From contig WPIO01000092.1 of the NCBI GenBank assembly GCA_009760855.2, forward strand, positions 62,001 to 126,000: DNA of 64,000 nucleotides, given 5' to 3'. The stretch comes from Cristatella mucedo (Eukaryota; Bryozoa; Phylactolaemata; Cristatellidae). Below the pieces are notes generated by a model that saw only the letters and a program-made list of their open reading frames with translations, ran no database searches and was not told the origin of the DNA. Of the stretch, positions 43,756 through 56,729 are shown one piece after another. A program made the translations under genes and the position numbers. Positions within the stretch are counted from its first letter, which is position 1, and every line of letters starts with the position of its first letter.

Positions 43756-45165
43756 CCAAACTTTAGCAATGCTATGTAGCTGAAAATAGGCAGAATTGAC
43801 TACGGAGCCAATGTGATCGTCTAATGAAGGTCACTTTGGAACAGGACACATGTTTCGGGCAGATTCATCAGGATATATGCGGGTAGAGCCTATTTTGAGC
43901 GTTTGGTTTTCCAATTTCTGAATCGCATCTGGTTTGCCCGTAACTAGTAAGTTGGTTTATCGTCATTCAATTTAAGAAAGTTTGCTGCCATCCATATGCG
44001 GATACCATCAATACATGCAGCAAGGGCGATTCGTTGAGAGAATTGGACGTGCTGCTTTACACTAACCATATTTGCATGTTGACCATGTGCATTTCACTCC
44101 TAACCTTGTTGTGCTTGCTGTTGTTGATCACTAACCATTTGATCCATCTTCTTTTGCAGCAAGTGTAAAGTGTCTAGAAAAAAGATTTGAATTCTCTGAG
44201 GGCGCTATATCAAATTTATTATTATTAGTGTCATAAAGAAAAGGTGCAACTAAGTGTCATCTCCGTAGAAGTGAAGGCCTAGGTTGTGTGTGGCAATCAC
44301 ATCGGCAAGAAGTAACGTATAAACCGTGAAACAAACGGACCAAGCAAAGAGCCCCGATGTAACCTATACTTCAGTAGCTCCTCGGATGATCGTTTTCCGT
44401 TCACACCAAAACTCCGGAGTCTCCCTCTGAGAATGGTCCTGAACCATGGCAGTGCAGTACCAGAGATGTCCAGGCGAGATGGGAGGCGCTGGAAAAGGAC
44501 CTGGTGATCGATAGTATCAAAAGTTGCCGAAATATCGTGAAAAGCAAGCAGAGATAATCTACCCAAGTCTGCATGCCTGAGAAGGGGGTTATGCATCAGA
44601 AGCAATGCTGTCTCGGTGAAGTAATTAGCTCTAAAACCAGACTGGAACGTACTAGCTATACGTACAGTTTCAATATATGAGTTCAGTTGGTCTGCCACGA
44701 CTCGTTCCAATGTCTTTGATAGTAATCGTAGAAGGGAGACTGGGCGGAATTTTCTCAAGTTCTCTTGGTCTAGTGTTGCTCTCTTGAGTAGTCGCCTGAC
44801 TATCGCCTTTGTGAAAGGTGCTAGGACCTGACCCGAGGCTATTGACGTAGCTATGGTGCTAGTAATGCACGGAAGCAGCAGGACTATGCATCGTAGAAGC
44901 AGGATAGCGGGAATAGGGACCAGAGGACTAATTGGGATCTTTGATTGGAATACGTACTTCAGGATGAAGTCACTGGTGGCCACCTTGAATGTAGACATTG
45001 AGGTGCTGCACGGAACGAAGGGCAGGATTCCAGAGGGGATGCTGCCACTCTAGAGATGGACGCATTGATCTCGTCTATCTTGTTGACAAAGGAGCTAGAG
45101 AAGCTATTAGCTAGATCCTCACAAGGATCACTCGGTGAGAAGCTAACTGGGAGCGGTCGTAATCA
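43756..45165 (-). repeat. L2-A LINE, degenerate, interrupted copy
   Basis: The minus-strand C-terminal boundary (43756-44050), then palm and fingers at 44297-44998 (LAFHDISATFDTIDHQVLFQ, SIASGQVLAPFTKAIVRRLL). A plus-strand L2-A tail at 44052-44228 interrupts it. Confidence 0.8.
44052..44228 (+). repeat. L2-A 3' tail inserted in opposite orientation
   Basis: CACTAACCATATTTGCATGT through GAGGGCGCTATATCAAATTT and (ATT)n. Flanking minus-strand L2-A sequence is continuous across it. Confidence 0.8.
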
Positions 45166-46859
45166 GCAAGAAGCCACGCCCCATTTAAATCTCGACCTTC
45201 TATCGCAGTCTGTCATTCCCTCTCTTTTCTTCAGTCCTGCTGGTACGTGGATCAAACGGCGGGCAAAATCCCGTTGCAGCTACGATCCGTGCAACTTTCA
45301 AGCGCTGCTGCAGCCTCTCTATCGGACTGCCGTGGCCGTAGCCCACGGCTTCTCTCCACCGTCCTAATCCTCCATCCATCCATCCATCGCCGAACTGACC
45401 GACCAATGAGGTCAAAGGCAGGCGCGCACAGTCTGCGAAGCCAAGCCAGAGTTTGCCTCCGGGAGCGGAGACGTTTGCTGCGCTGGCGGCCCCGCAGTTT
45501 GGCAGCTGGTGCTTGCTAGCTTACATGTGAATTCGGGCAGGTTCAGCCAGGGCCGGCTGAGACTGGTACTCTTTTGGGCTGGTGGTGCCTGTTTACGGGT
45601 GGCGCTTAGAGAGTTTAATTATTTGCAATCGTCTAAGCTTTCTGGTCTTCTACAGCTACCGTTAAGGCCGGAGAATCGCGAGCACACTGAGGCGCACACA
45701 GTGTACCTCTCTGCTGAGCTTGACCGAGCGCCCCGAGAGCCGATTCGCCAAGCGCCAAGCGTCTCGCTTCGGCATCTCGCTGGCACAGCAGCAACTGCAC
45801 TCCTCACCATGCAGGCTCAGCATTTCCGTTTGAGACCCGAGAGAAATAGATAGACAGAGACAGGAAAACCTGTCGTAAGTCGAACCTTCGCAAGTCGAGA
45901 GTGGTTTACGATACGCTCTGCCGCGATCCGTTCTGACGCTATCGGACGTCGGTTCCACCCGGTTGCAAACCTGGTGTGCGGCTTCCACTTCCGGTCAGGA
46001 CTAGGCCGGCGCGCGCACAAACGCAGCGCTCGTGACGGCACTAGCCTCTCAGCCGACGCGCGACGAATGCCAGCGACGCCGCAACCTCGTAGCGCGGCAA
46101 GCTACTTGCTCAGGGGCTGCGCCAATGCACGCACGTGCGCCCGACAGTAGCAGGAGCACAGCAGCGGCGGCGGCGGCGGCGGCGGCGAGCGCTCACATCT
46201 CGGCTCATCAGTCAAGTCCATATCCGCAAAGCAGACGATTCTACTTAACACCAGCAGACGGTTACGGGCTTTTCAACAGCGGCCATGACGTACATTAGCT
46301 GCTGTGCGGCCTAGAACTGACATGAGCGCCAGTGCCTCGAGTCTCGAACCCCCGACTTCCCCTATTTCAGGGCGCTGGCGTTTTATACGGCGTCGGCAGT
46401 AAGCCATCCTCTAATCGCGTAGTCGCGAATAATTATTAACTGCCACAATTTGGCTGGTTTAGCTGGCGCCGCTGTTACATTCGTACTGTTTGCGGCGTTG
46501 TCAAATCCACTGACCGCGCGCGGATTTTGACATTTTTCTTGGGCACATTTTAATTTTCGGCTTTTTTCGTAACCGAGTTCGTATCTCGAAATTTTTGTGA
46601 GTCAAACCGTCGTAAGTCGGCGGCTGACTGACCTTCCGCTCGCTTTTGAAGTGTGGGCTGTCACAGCCATGTAGTTGTCGAGCGATCTCTAGCCAGCCTA
46701 AAATTAGTGAGAGACCACGACTTCAGTACTCCACTCTTCAGTGCCCGGAACTTACTCCAGCCTGCCATCGTGACATTTCGTGGCTTGATGGCACTTGAAA
46801 AGAAGTTAACGCCCGCCTCTTCCTCGTGGAATTTGCTCTTTCCAAGTGATTTTTTATTT
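45166..46859. other. GC-rich intergenic region, no recognised gene
   Basis: A CpG-rich stretch with a (CGG)n run at about 46164-46188. Open frames at 45247-45519, 45509-45853 and 46032-46298 have no domain. The word GTCGTAAGTCG occurs at 45872-45882 and again at 46609-46619, as a direct repeat. The function is unknown. Confidence 0.4.
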
Positions 46860-46861
46860 TT

Positions 46862-46985
46862 GTGCTTGTGTGTATGCTGACATTGTGCATGCTATCAAAA
46901 AGCAATGACTTTTCTCGTTTACAGCGTCAGTAAAGTGTCAAGAAAGAGCTTTAATTCTCTTAGGCTGCTTTATAAATGCATCGCT
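46862..46985 (+). repeat. L2-A 3' tail fragment
   Basis: GTATGCTGACATTGTGCATG, then AAAGTGTCAAGAAAGAGCTT and GGCTGCTTTATAAATGCAT. Confidence 0.6.
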
Positions 46986-47130
46986 GAGCTGGGTTGGTCC
47001 AGCGGTTAAGGTGCTCGCCCCGACTAAGGTCTGGCTGAGGTCGTGGGCTCGAGCCCCGAGGCATATGTGAAGCGCCTGAATATAGATTTAGTTCTCTTGG
47101 GGCGATATATAAGTGAAATATATATATATT
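46986..47130 (+). repeat. SINE-B copy
   Basis: TTGGTCCAGCGGTTAAGGTG, B box GGGCTCGAGCCC, AAGCGCCTGAATATAGATTT and tail GGGGCGATATATAAGTGAAA, followed by (TA)n. Confidence 0.8.
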
Positions 47131-47204
47131 TTTTATGTATCGCTATTATTATTATTCAGCGAGAAATTCTTTTAGAGAGTTTTTTTAATAGGGCGCTCAG
47201 ATTC

Positions 47205-47265
47205 AGGGCAGAAATTGGGCAGATGCTGGCTGAGCCCATTTTGAGGGAGAAGGTTTCCTTTTCCA
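47205..47265 (-). repeat. Possible L2-A fragment
   Basis: GCAGATGCTGGCTGAGCCCA, then TTTTGAG resembles the complement of the L2-A GSASISP region. The match is short. Confidence 0.4.
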
Positions 47266-47347
47266 AGGTACATCGGACTTGTCGCATGCTCCCTCGCAGC
47301 TCGTGCTGCTCCGACTCCGATCGTTCAGCTGTTCCTCTAACCTTTTA

Positions 47348-47480
47348 CCAAGCTGGTTTGGCCTAGTAATTAAGGTGCTCACCCCAACTAAGTTATGGCC
47401 GAAGTCCTGGGCTCGAGCCTCGTGGCACATACGAAGCGCCTGAATAGAGATAAGTTCTCTTAGGGCGCCATGCAAATGAA

Positions 47481-47482
<2 letters not shown>
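47348..47482 (+). repeat. SINE-B copy
   Basis: GGTTTGGCCTAGTAATTAAG, B-box-like GGGCTCGAGCC, AAGCGCCTGAATAGAGATAA and tail GGGCGCCATGCAAATGAAAT, running straight into an (AC)n array. Confidence 0.75.
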
Positions 47483-47557
<75 letters not shown>

Positions 47558-47570
47558 TATATATATATAT
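47483..47570. repeat. (AC)n(AT)n compound microsatellite
   Basis: About 35 AC units then GTATATAT, starting at the SINE-B 3' end. Confidence 0.97.
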
Positions 47571-47762
47571 CCTAGCGCACTGATCATCTGAATATATGGT
47601 CTTCGGTTGCAATGTACCGAGACCGAGAACTCTTTGCGCACTGACATCAAGACACACCCAGACTTCGCGCGTAATTTAAATCGATACAAACGCAGTCGTT
47701 TCTCATAGCAAATGCCATGACCATTTGAATCGTCCTTTACGAGCTCACGTACGTATGGTACA

Positions 47763-47885
47763 ATAGCATGATATTACTCACCATTCAATTGCATTTTCCT
47801 TTGCAGCAAATGTAAAGCGCCTAGAAAGAGATTGAGCTCTCTGAGAGCGCTTTATCAAGTGCATTATTATTATTATTATTATAGT
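47763..47885 (+). repeat. L2-A 3' tail
   Basis: ATTTTCCTTTGCAGCAAATG, AAAGCGCCTAGAAAGAGATT, AGAGCGCTTTATCAAGTGCA then (ATT)n. It is close to consensus, so it is probably young. Confidence 0.85.
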
Positions 47886-49320
<1,435 letters not shown>

Positions 49321-49834
49321 TAAATGGCTAAAAGGAATGAAGAGCATTTAGGAGGCATTAACCGCATGGAATTGAATGGGTAAGATTCCAAGGTTCGTTG
49401 CGTGTAGTTGACCCAACGACTCCGCTAGGACGTCACCCAAGATCTTGAGATTCCTACACTGACACATATTTCGCTACGTCGGCTCGCATTTGGATAGCGG
49501 TGGAGTGATACACACGGAAGTGTACATGCTCACGGAGATGCACGCGCTCGCAAGCACGCACGCACGCACGCGCGCGCACACACACACCGCTTTTCTCTGC
49601 GGTCGGTACTGCCGGTGCGGCCAGAAGCAAGGGGCGGTGGAAGCGCCTCTCTCATAGGCGGGGCGAGGGAGGCGCGAATTGCCGAGTGGGCGATCTCTTG
49701 CTTGTGCCTCTCTCCCCCACTTCCTCACCCTCTTCCGTTCTATTTTCTCTTGGGCTCTCCTTTTCTGTATTCACTCTCTTCTTTCTCTATACTTACTCTT
49801 GATTCTCTCTCACACACACACACACACACACTTC

Positions 49835-49930
49835 TCTCTTTCTCTATCGCGAACGATATCAATGAGAAACCGAGACATGGTGCAAGATAGAATGGAAAGA
49901 GAAATAGGGGAAGGATAGAAAAATAGTAAG
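49835..49930. repeat. Polypurine-associated repeat, copy 1
   Basis: CTTCTCTCTTTCTCTATCGC, then GAGAAACCGAGACATGGTGC and AAGATAGAATGGAAAGAG. A diverged second copy lies at 51660-51755. A (CA)n run sits just left of it (49811-49830). Confidence 0.6.
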
Positions 49931-50370
49931 ACTCAACTATTCGTTCGCTCATAGATGGGAAGAGGGAGGCGCGAATAGTTAAGTGAGGGTGAAAAAGACA
50001 GGGGTGAAAACCCAAAGTCAGAACTACAACAAAAGGACAAAGGTTATTGGAAAGCAGGCTTAGAAAAGATGCCAACGGAATTGAGAAAGGAAATCCAGAG
50101 CAGCCGACACGCGCGTGCCACTCTGCTGGAGATTAATTACTATTATTTGATCAATTACTATTGTTTGATGAACACCAGTGCAGACGGCTGAGAGAGATCT
50201 GAGAATTAAACCTACTAAGATGAGATAGAATGTGGACAATACTCAAACGGGAGTTAATTGAAAGACTGGTGCGTGACTACGGGTTACGTAGACAGACTTC
50301 GTAACGTATGGGTTACGTAGAAGGACGACGATCTAAAACGTTCAGCCCAAAGCAAGAACAATCTACCGAC
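49931..50370. other. Unassigned sequence
   Basis: Purine-rich in part. No gene is recognised. Confidence 0.4.
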
Positions 50371-51620
50371 TTGCAACAGCTGCTGCTGCTGCCCCCTCCC
50401 ATAAACCAGCTGCAGCTGCAGAGACGCCACTGCATTGCCAGAGCACCGGCACCGAACGTCAATCATTAAAGGCGTTTTAGCTGCGGCCTCAAACGCCGGG
50501 GCAAAGGCGCGGTCGCCGCTGCAGCCGCCGCGGGCGCGCAGGCGCTCTCGGTAATCGCGAGATACGCAGCGACGTCGGAGCGTCGTGGGCTGCCCGCAGC
50601 CGCCTGCCTTATCGTTCGACCGTCTGCCGACTCTCTGCCGCTCGGCCGCCGCTAGCGGCGGCCGAGCGGCCCGCTGCCACCGCCGCCGCAAGGCGGCAGC
50701 GACTACACCGCTGGGTGAGAGCTCTCGCGCGAGAGAGAAGTCCCGATCGCGGGCTGCTGGCGAGGCGGCGACGCCTACGAAAAGGCGCGGCGCACGAAAT
50801 CCGGAGAACGTCGCGCCGACGCTAGCGTCGATGCGTCCGCTGCGCGTCGAGCCGCAATGCCGAAACTACAGTAGCGACAGGTTAGTTTCGCTGGCTCGCA
50901 TGCAACGCGTACCGGCCAGCTGCTGAGTCGAGCGCGAGGGGGAGAGCAGGCGGGCGGACTGCCCGGAGACGGCTAATCTTCGACGCCGCCTTCAATAGCT
51001 TCTCGCGGACAGGCGGCGGAATATCTTTCCAGCACAAAGTACCCAGCGTCCGCCGGTTCGCCATCGCCGCCAGCGGCTGGGGCCGCAGAGCTCAATTTCA
51101 AAGAGAATGGGTGATGGTGCGGCCGGCGTCTGTGAGCGTCCCTCCCCGCTCTCGCCGCCGCCTCGCCCGGTGCACTCGAACTGCTTCTGCCCGCTGTACT
51201 ACACTGTCGCTCTGGCGACTAGCGGCGGCGGCGGCGGCGGACGCGGTGTTGAGTTTCCGCCTTGTGATTTACCGCCGACAATCAGCGGGCTGGCTAGCCG
51301 TGATCGGCTCGGGTTCGCCGCCGCTCGAGTCGGCCATAAATTCTTCAACAACCGCTGCCTCATGCGGTACCCGGGAGCGACCTCGTGCGCCGAAGCGTGG
51401 CGGCGGCAGCGGCGCTACGCCCGCGAGCGCTTCTCGCGCTCGACGCCCTCGTCCGGTCCGGTCGCTGGCGTCATTGCTTCCGGCAGCGCACCGGTCGTCG
51501 CCGAGCGTCGGATCGGCGCTATCGATCGGCGCTATCGATCGCAGCGTGCTTTCGCGTGCTCTGAAGCTCGCGCCGTAGCTTGCCGGCCCGCGGGTCGCGT
51601 CCCGTAGCCGCCCCCTCTCC
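50371..51620. promoter_or_regulatory. CpG-rich island, candidate promoter region
   Basis: Very high GC with frequent CpG, including GCCGCCGCGGGCGCGC near 50525. Overlapping open frames at 51107-51607 and 51111-51578 (+) and 50284-50691 (-) have GC-driven composition and no recognisable domain. Promoter status is inferred from composition only. Confidence 0.3.
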
Positions 51621-51659
51621 CCCCCCCCCCGCGAGGTGGATCAGGTACAAGGTCTCTTT

Positions 51660-51755
51660 CACTTCTCTCTTTCTTTGTCTCGAAAGAGATCGATCGTAAA
51701 CTGAGACAGGGTGCAAGATAGGATAAAAAGAGGAATACGGGAAGGGTAAAACAAT
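51660..51755. repeat. Polypurine-associated repeat, copy 2
   Basis: CTTCTCTCTTTCTTTGTCTC, then AAACTGAGACAGGGTGCAAG and ATAGGATAAAAAGAGGAAT. It aligns with 49835-49930 in the same orientation. Confidence 0.6.
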
Positions 51756-51901
51756 CGCGAGATAGAGGAGCAAGATAGAAAAAGAGCCAAAGGGATGCGA
51801 GATAGAGGGATAGTGAATGGCGGGGAGGGAGGGGGGCAGGAGAACGAGAGCGAGAAGGGATGAGACGGAATAGGAGAAAGAGTTGTGGGCAAGTAAAGGG
51901 A

Positions 51902-52775
<874 letters not shown>

Positions 52776-52861
52776 ATTACATCCCGTGTTGACTTCTGTA
52801 ACTCACTGCTTGCTGACCTACCGGCATGTGCAATCAGGCAATTACAGCTGGTTCAGAACAA
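52776..52861 (+). repeat. L2-A fragment
   Basis: ACATCCCGTGTTGACTTCTG through CAATCAGGCAATTACAGCTG matches the [20 protein letters not shown] region. It is cut by a SINE-B tail. Confidence 0.8.
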
Positions 52862-52900
52862 GTTCTCTTGGGGCGCTATGCAAAGGAATTATATAATTAT
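52862..52900 (+). repeat. SINE-B 3' tail fragment
   Basis: AGTTCTCTTGGGGCGCTATG, then CAAAGGAATTATATAA. Confidence 0.65.
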
Positions 52901-52911
52901 AATACTATTAC

Positions 52912-53905
52912 CTCCAACGGACTCCTATCCCTCAATTCCTTGCAGCAATGTCTGCATTTAAGCCTACTACGAGTGACCACAATCTGAATTTTACCTCCCA
53001 GTAAAAAAACTAATCGCCCTCTAGATCCTATTCCCACGGTCCTACTTGTACGATGCATAGATCTGCTGGAACTACGGATAACTAAAATAATAACTATGTT
53101 CATACCCTTAGGTCTTGTCCCTACTCCTTCCAAAAAAAGTTGTTTGTAGATAACCAATTAAGAAAGTGACACTAGACTAAAATAATTTAATAAACGTCCA
53201 TAAATCTCCCTATTGCACTTCGTATCAAAGATACCGGACCGACGAGTAGAAGAACACCAATGAAACACTTACATAATAACTAAAAACTTAAAGACAAATA
53301 AAGAGGGATTTTTCTGTCAGGTTTTAGAGCTTTTTACTCCACAGAGTAACTAATTTTGGGATTGTGTGACGACCTTTTCAGGAATGCAGACTTAAGTTTA
53401 GTCTCACTGAATTTTTTGCTAGATCTTTCGGCAGCGTTTGATACTATTTATCAGCAAGGCCTTCTCGAGCGCCTCCCATATCACCTTGGTATCACTGGCA
53501 CTGCCCTAAAATGGTTTACGTCCTATCTCAGTGGGAGACTTCAGAGTGTTGATGTGAAAGAACAAAGATCATCCGAGGAACCTCTAAACTATGGGGTACC
53601 AAACTATGGGTTGTGCTCGCCCTCTTGCCGAGCGATTGCCAAGCACAATCTAGACTTTCACTTCTATGCCGATGACACTCAGTTGTACCTTTGCTTTGTA
53701 CCTGATCCATTCCAGCCCTCTAGCATGTCAAATTCTCTTAACTCCCTTGCTGCATGTATTGATGACATCCGCCCACGGGTGGTTGCAAACTTGATTAAAT
53801 TTAACGGTGACAAAACCAACTTACCAGTTATGCGCAAACCAAGTGTAATTCAGGATATGGAAACTTTAATGCCCAAAATCGGCTCTGTCAGCAGATCTAG
53901 GTCTA
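52912..53905 (+). repeat. L2-A fragment (reverse-transcriptase domain)
   Basis: The plus frame at 53356-53919 encodes [40 protein letters not shown] and [14 protein letters not shown]. The upstream fingers are badly decayed. The GVPQGS motif is rearranged to a short repeated GVPNYGL-type sequence. Confidence 0.85.
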
Positions 53906-53907
53906 AA

Positions 53908-54200
53908 GCCCAGAGGTAAGGTGTTTGCTCTTCATGAAGCATTCGTGGGCTCGAGTCTCGCAATTGCCACTTCTTTATTGCTCTTCACGACCTCGGCCCC
54001 CTAGGTCGTTTGTTCGAATCGTGCGATCGGTGATTCTATATTGCCGCTGCAAGCGGTAGTGATAGCCTTTAAGGGTCTTCTGTCGCTATACAAAAAGAGG
54101 CTGTTGAATAAGCTAGAACTTCCCACTGTAAGGGGTTGGGATAGCTGCTAAGGGTCTTCCGCCGCTATAAAAATAAGGATTTTAAATCAGATATCCTCCA
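53908..54200 (+). repeat. Cluster of three SINE-A pieces
   Basis: Piece 1, about 53908-53975, has a B-box-like GGGCTCGAGTCTC. Piece 2, 53979-54115, has GTTCGAATCGTGC, body GCTGCAAGCGGTAGTGATAG and tail CTTCTGTCGCTATACAAAAA. Piece 3, 54117-54200, is a tail (TCTTCCGCCGCTATAAAAAT). They separate the two parts of an L2-A. Confidence 0.7.
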
Positions 54201-54205
54201 GCCCA

Positions 54206-55075
54206 TGGCTTTTTGAGTCCATTTAAGGTACTCTTAATATCTCAAATAAAGGCAGGATCTGAATGTAATCTGAGTGTCCTGCTCCAACGCAAACTTCCAC
54301 TGTAAGAAGACTTCAGCTCCGCTGTCAAGTCTGCGTACTGTCAGCTACGTTACATGTGAACAATGCACGCCTAATTAGACAGAGGTATACTACATCCAAG
54401 GTGTTCCAAGCATATGTGATACATTGGTTCTACTTCTGTAAATTACTGCTTCCAGGTCTACCGGCAATCAAGTGCTCAGAGCCGGTGCAAAACCCTGCAG
54501 CTAGGCTTGTCTGTCGTAAGAGTCTCAGTTGCCACTGACACTACTTCTAACCAACCAGCACTGGTTACCCATAATGCAGCGCATTGTCTTAAAAGTTTGT
54601 GTCACTCACTTCGTGGCTGCTCAATTCTCTGGCTCCAGCCAAGCTATCAGACTATTCCCAACATCGCAAAGCGTCTTATCGCCGCTTTTCTTACTCAAAT
54701 CGTTTAGCTATACCTAGAACTGACCTCAAATTTGTTCAAGACCACCCTTTTATGTTGTAAGCTCCCAAAGCCTGGAACTAAATCCCAACTGGCATCACGA
54801 TGTCCCCCGGTTGATGATATTTTCAAAGAAGCTAAAACGCACCTGTTTCTCACAGCATTTGCTCGGTCCTTGTGATACGTTCTTTGCGTGTTTATGCCTA
54901 TAAACGCGCCATAAGCACTGCAAGTTCCCACTAACCATATTATGCATATTGACAATGTTCATGTTACCCCTAGCCGTATGGGCATGTTTCCTCTACAGCC
55001 TACGTAGAGCGTCAAGAAGGAGATCAATTCACTGAGAGCGCTATACAAAGTAATACTATTATAATTACCATTTTT
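54206..55075 (+). repeat. L2-A 3' half, degenerate
   Basis: The C-terminal region (AARLVCRKSLSCH; CCAAAGCCTGGAACTAAATC) and 3' end (AGAGCGCTATACAAAGTAAT then ATT-rich). Probably the continuation of the copy at 52912-53905. Confidence 0.75.
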
Positions 55076-55465
55076 ATTACGACATGCAGCGCACTTTTGC
55101 ATCCGCTTTGCTTCCTTCTCCGCTATTGGCGGAGTGTTTAGCAGCTCTGACGAACAAAGCACTTATATAAATGTACTACGATATATTATTATTTTTTACA
55201 ATGTCTAGCCTCCAAAGTCACTCTTGCATGTAGATATCCGCATTACGCTTTGTTTTAGGCTCAGATAAAGCTACTGTATCGCGAAGCCTGTATTCTATTT
55301 CAGAAGCTATTACCTTAGACCGGCGTATTGACCGTAGGACCGTCTGCGTAGCCCCAGCGCCAGCGCATGAATCTGTCGCAATCATATATCCTGCAGGTCG
55401 CGCTTTTAATAGAGAGTAATCGATGTAAGGCCTAGCATATACGGATAAATATAAATTTATATACA
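55076..55465. other. Unassigned sequence
   Basis: No gene or repeat family is recognised. Confidence 0.4.

Positions 55466-55529
<64 letters not shown>
55466..55529. repeat. (GT)n microsatellite
   Basis: About 30 GT units. Confidence 0.97.
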
Positions 55530-55530
<1 letters not shown>

Positions 55531-55647
55531 CCCTTCCCAAAAGTCTTGCTCTACCACTGCAAATGCACGGGTCGGTCAAACGGCGGCAGAGATTCAAGCG
55601 CAGCCTCCGGTCCCTGTAAACCGTAAGCACCGCAGTCAAGCGTGTTA

Positions 55648-55698
55648 ATAATAATATTAGTAGTAATAATGCACTTGATAAAGCGCCCTCAGAGAACT

Positions 55699-55733
<35 letters not shown>

Positions 55734-56362
55734 GGCGCTTTACATTTGCTGCAAAGGGAAATGCAATTGAATGGTGAGTAAATTCATGCTTGATAAACAA
55801 ACAAAATGAATAACGTGGTTAGGGGTGACATGCACAGGGTCAGCATGCAAATGTGGTTAGTGGCAGCATGCACAGTGTCAGCACGCATAAGCACATGAAG
55901 GACGAATCACAGGCACCCACTAAATGCTGTCCTAAATAGGTGTTTTTAAATTCTTTTTAAATGTGGTCAGGTCAGGAGATGTTCTGACGCAGGTCTGGAG
56001 GGAGTTCCAGGCTTTGAGAGCATACGAACTAAATGCACGGTCTCCAAAGGATTTGAGGTTTGTACGAGGTATTGGTAAACTGCTGGATTCCGAAAAGCGG
56101 GTGGTACGATGCTTGGCCTGATGGGGGAGTATATCTAAGAGATATGCTGGAGCCAAAGAATGAAGTGATCTAAAAGTGAGCGGCAAAACCTTGAAGTCAA
56201 TCCGTTGCTTGACTGGTAGCGAGTGCAGGTCGGCGAGAAATGGAGTAATGTGGCAACTGCGACGCTCACGACAGACAAGCCTAGCTGCAGAGGTTTGCAC
56301 CAGCTGCAATCGCCTGATTGCACATGCCGGTAGGCCAGCGAGCAGTGTTATTATTATTATTA
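55648..56362 (-). repeat. L2-A 3' part flanked by ATT/AAT on both sides
   Basis: The minus strand carries the 3' UTR and ORF2 C-terminus ([38 protein letters not shown]) from 56309 down to 55932. Its left end is AAT-rich (55648-55668) and its right end is a pure (ATT)n run (56348-56370). Confidence 0.88.
55702..55732. repeat. (CT)n expansion inside L2-A 3' UTR
   Basis: Other copies have AATCTCTTTCTAGGCGC. Here the same place reads AAT(CT)n then AGGCGC, so the array lies inside the element. Confidence 0.93.
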
Positions 56363-56370
56363 TTATTATT

Positions 56371-56729
56371 AAAGTGGAACAGTTATCGCTGGCAGCTCAT
56401 GCATTTCGCGTTTTAAAAAGTGGCACAAAACCGTTTAATTGCTACGGAGTTTGAGTGTTAAAAAATGAACGGTGTTTCTAAGGTGTAACTAGTTTCCATT
56501 TTCTTTAGAATTATGCTTCGTGAAAGCTCTCTTACGTCAGCTCAATCACTGTGGGTATTCGGCTTCTCCCGGCTCGTTTTAGCGCCTAGTCCAACATGCA
56601 AGGAGGTCACCTCTCGCCGGCATCAGCCATAGAGCGGTGAGTTAGAATATTGAACATCTTGGGGCGCACGAAAGTGTGGGAGATTGGCTCAGATGAGACC
56701 GGCATAACGGCCGCGATGTGAAAAAACGA
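56371..56729. other. Unassigned sequence left of a transposase relic
   Basis: This may include more of the decayed Tc1/mariner element, but I cannot align it with confidence. Confidence 0.4.

Noticed and set aside
45872-46620. pogo/Tigger-type element with terminal inverted repeats
   Set aside because: The shared word is in direct, not inverted, orientation and no transposase is seen. Kept only as a low-interest observation.
51107-51607. 166-residue open frame and its 155-residue overlap in GC-rich DNA
   Set aside because: Two overlapping frames of similar length in very GC-rich DNA are expected by chance. Neither shows a domain or clear splice context.
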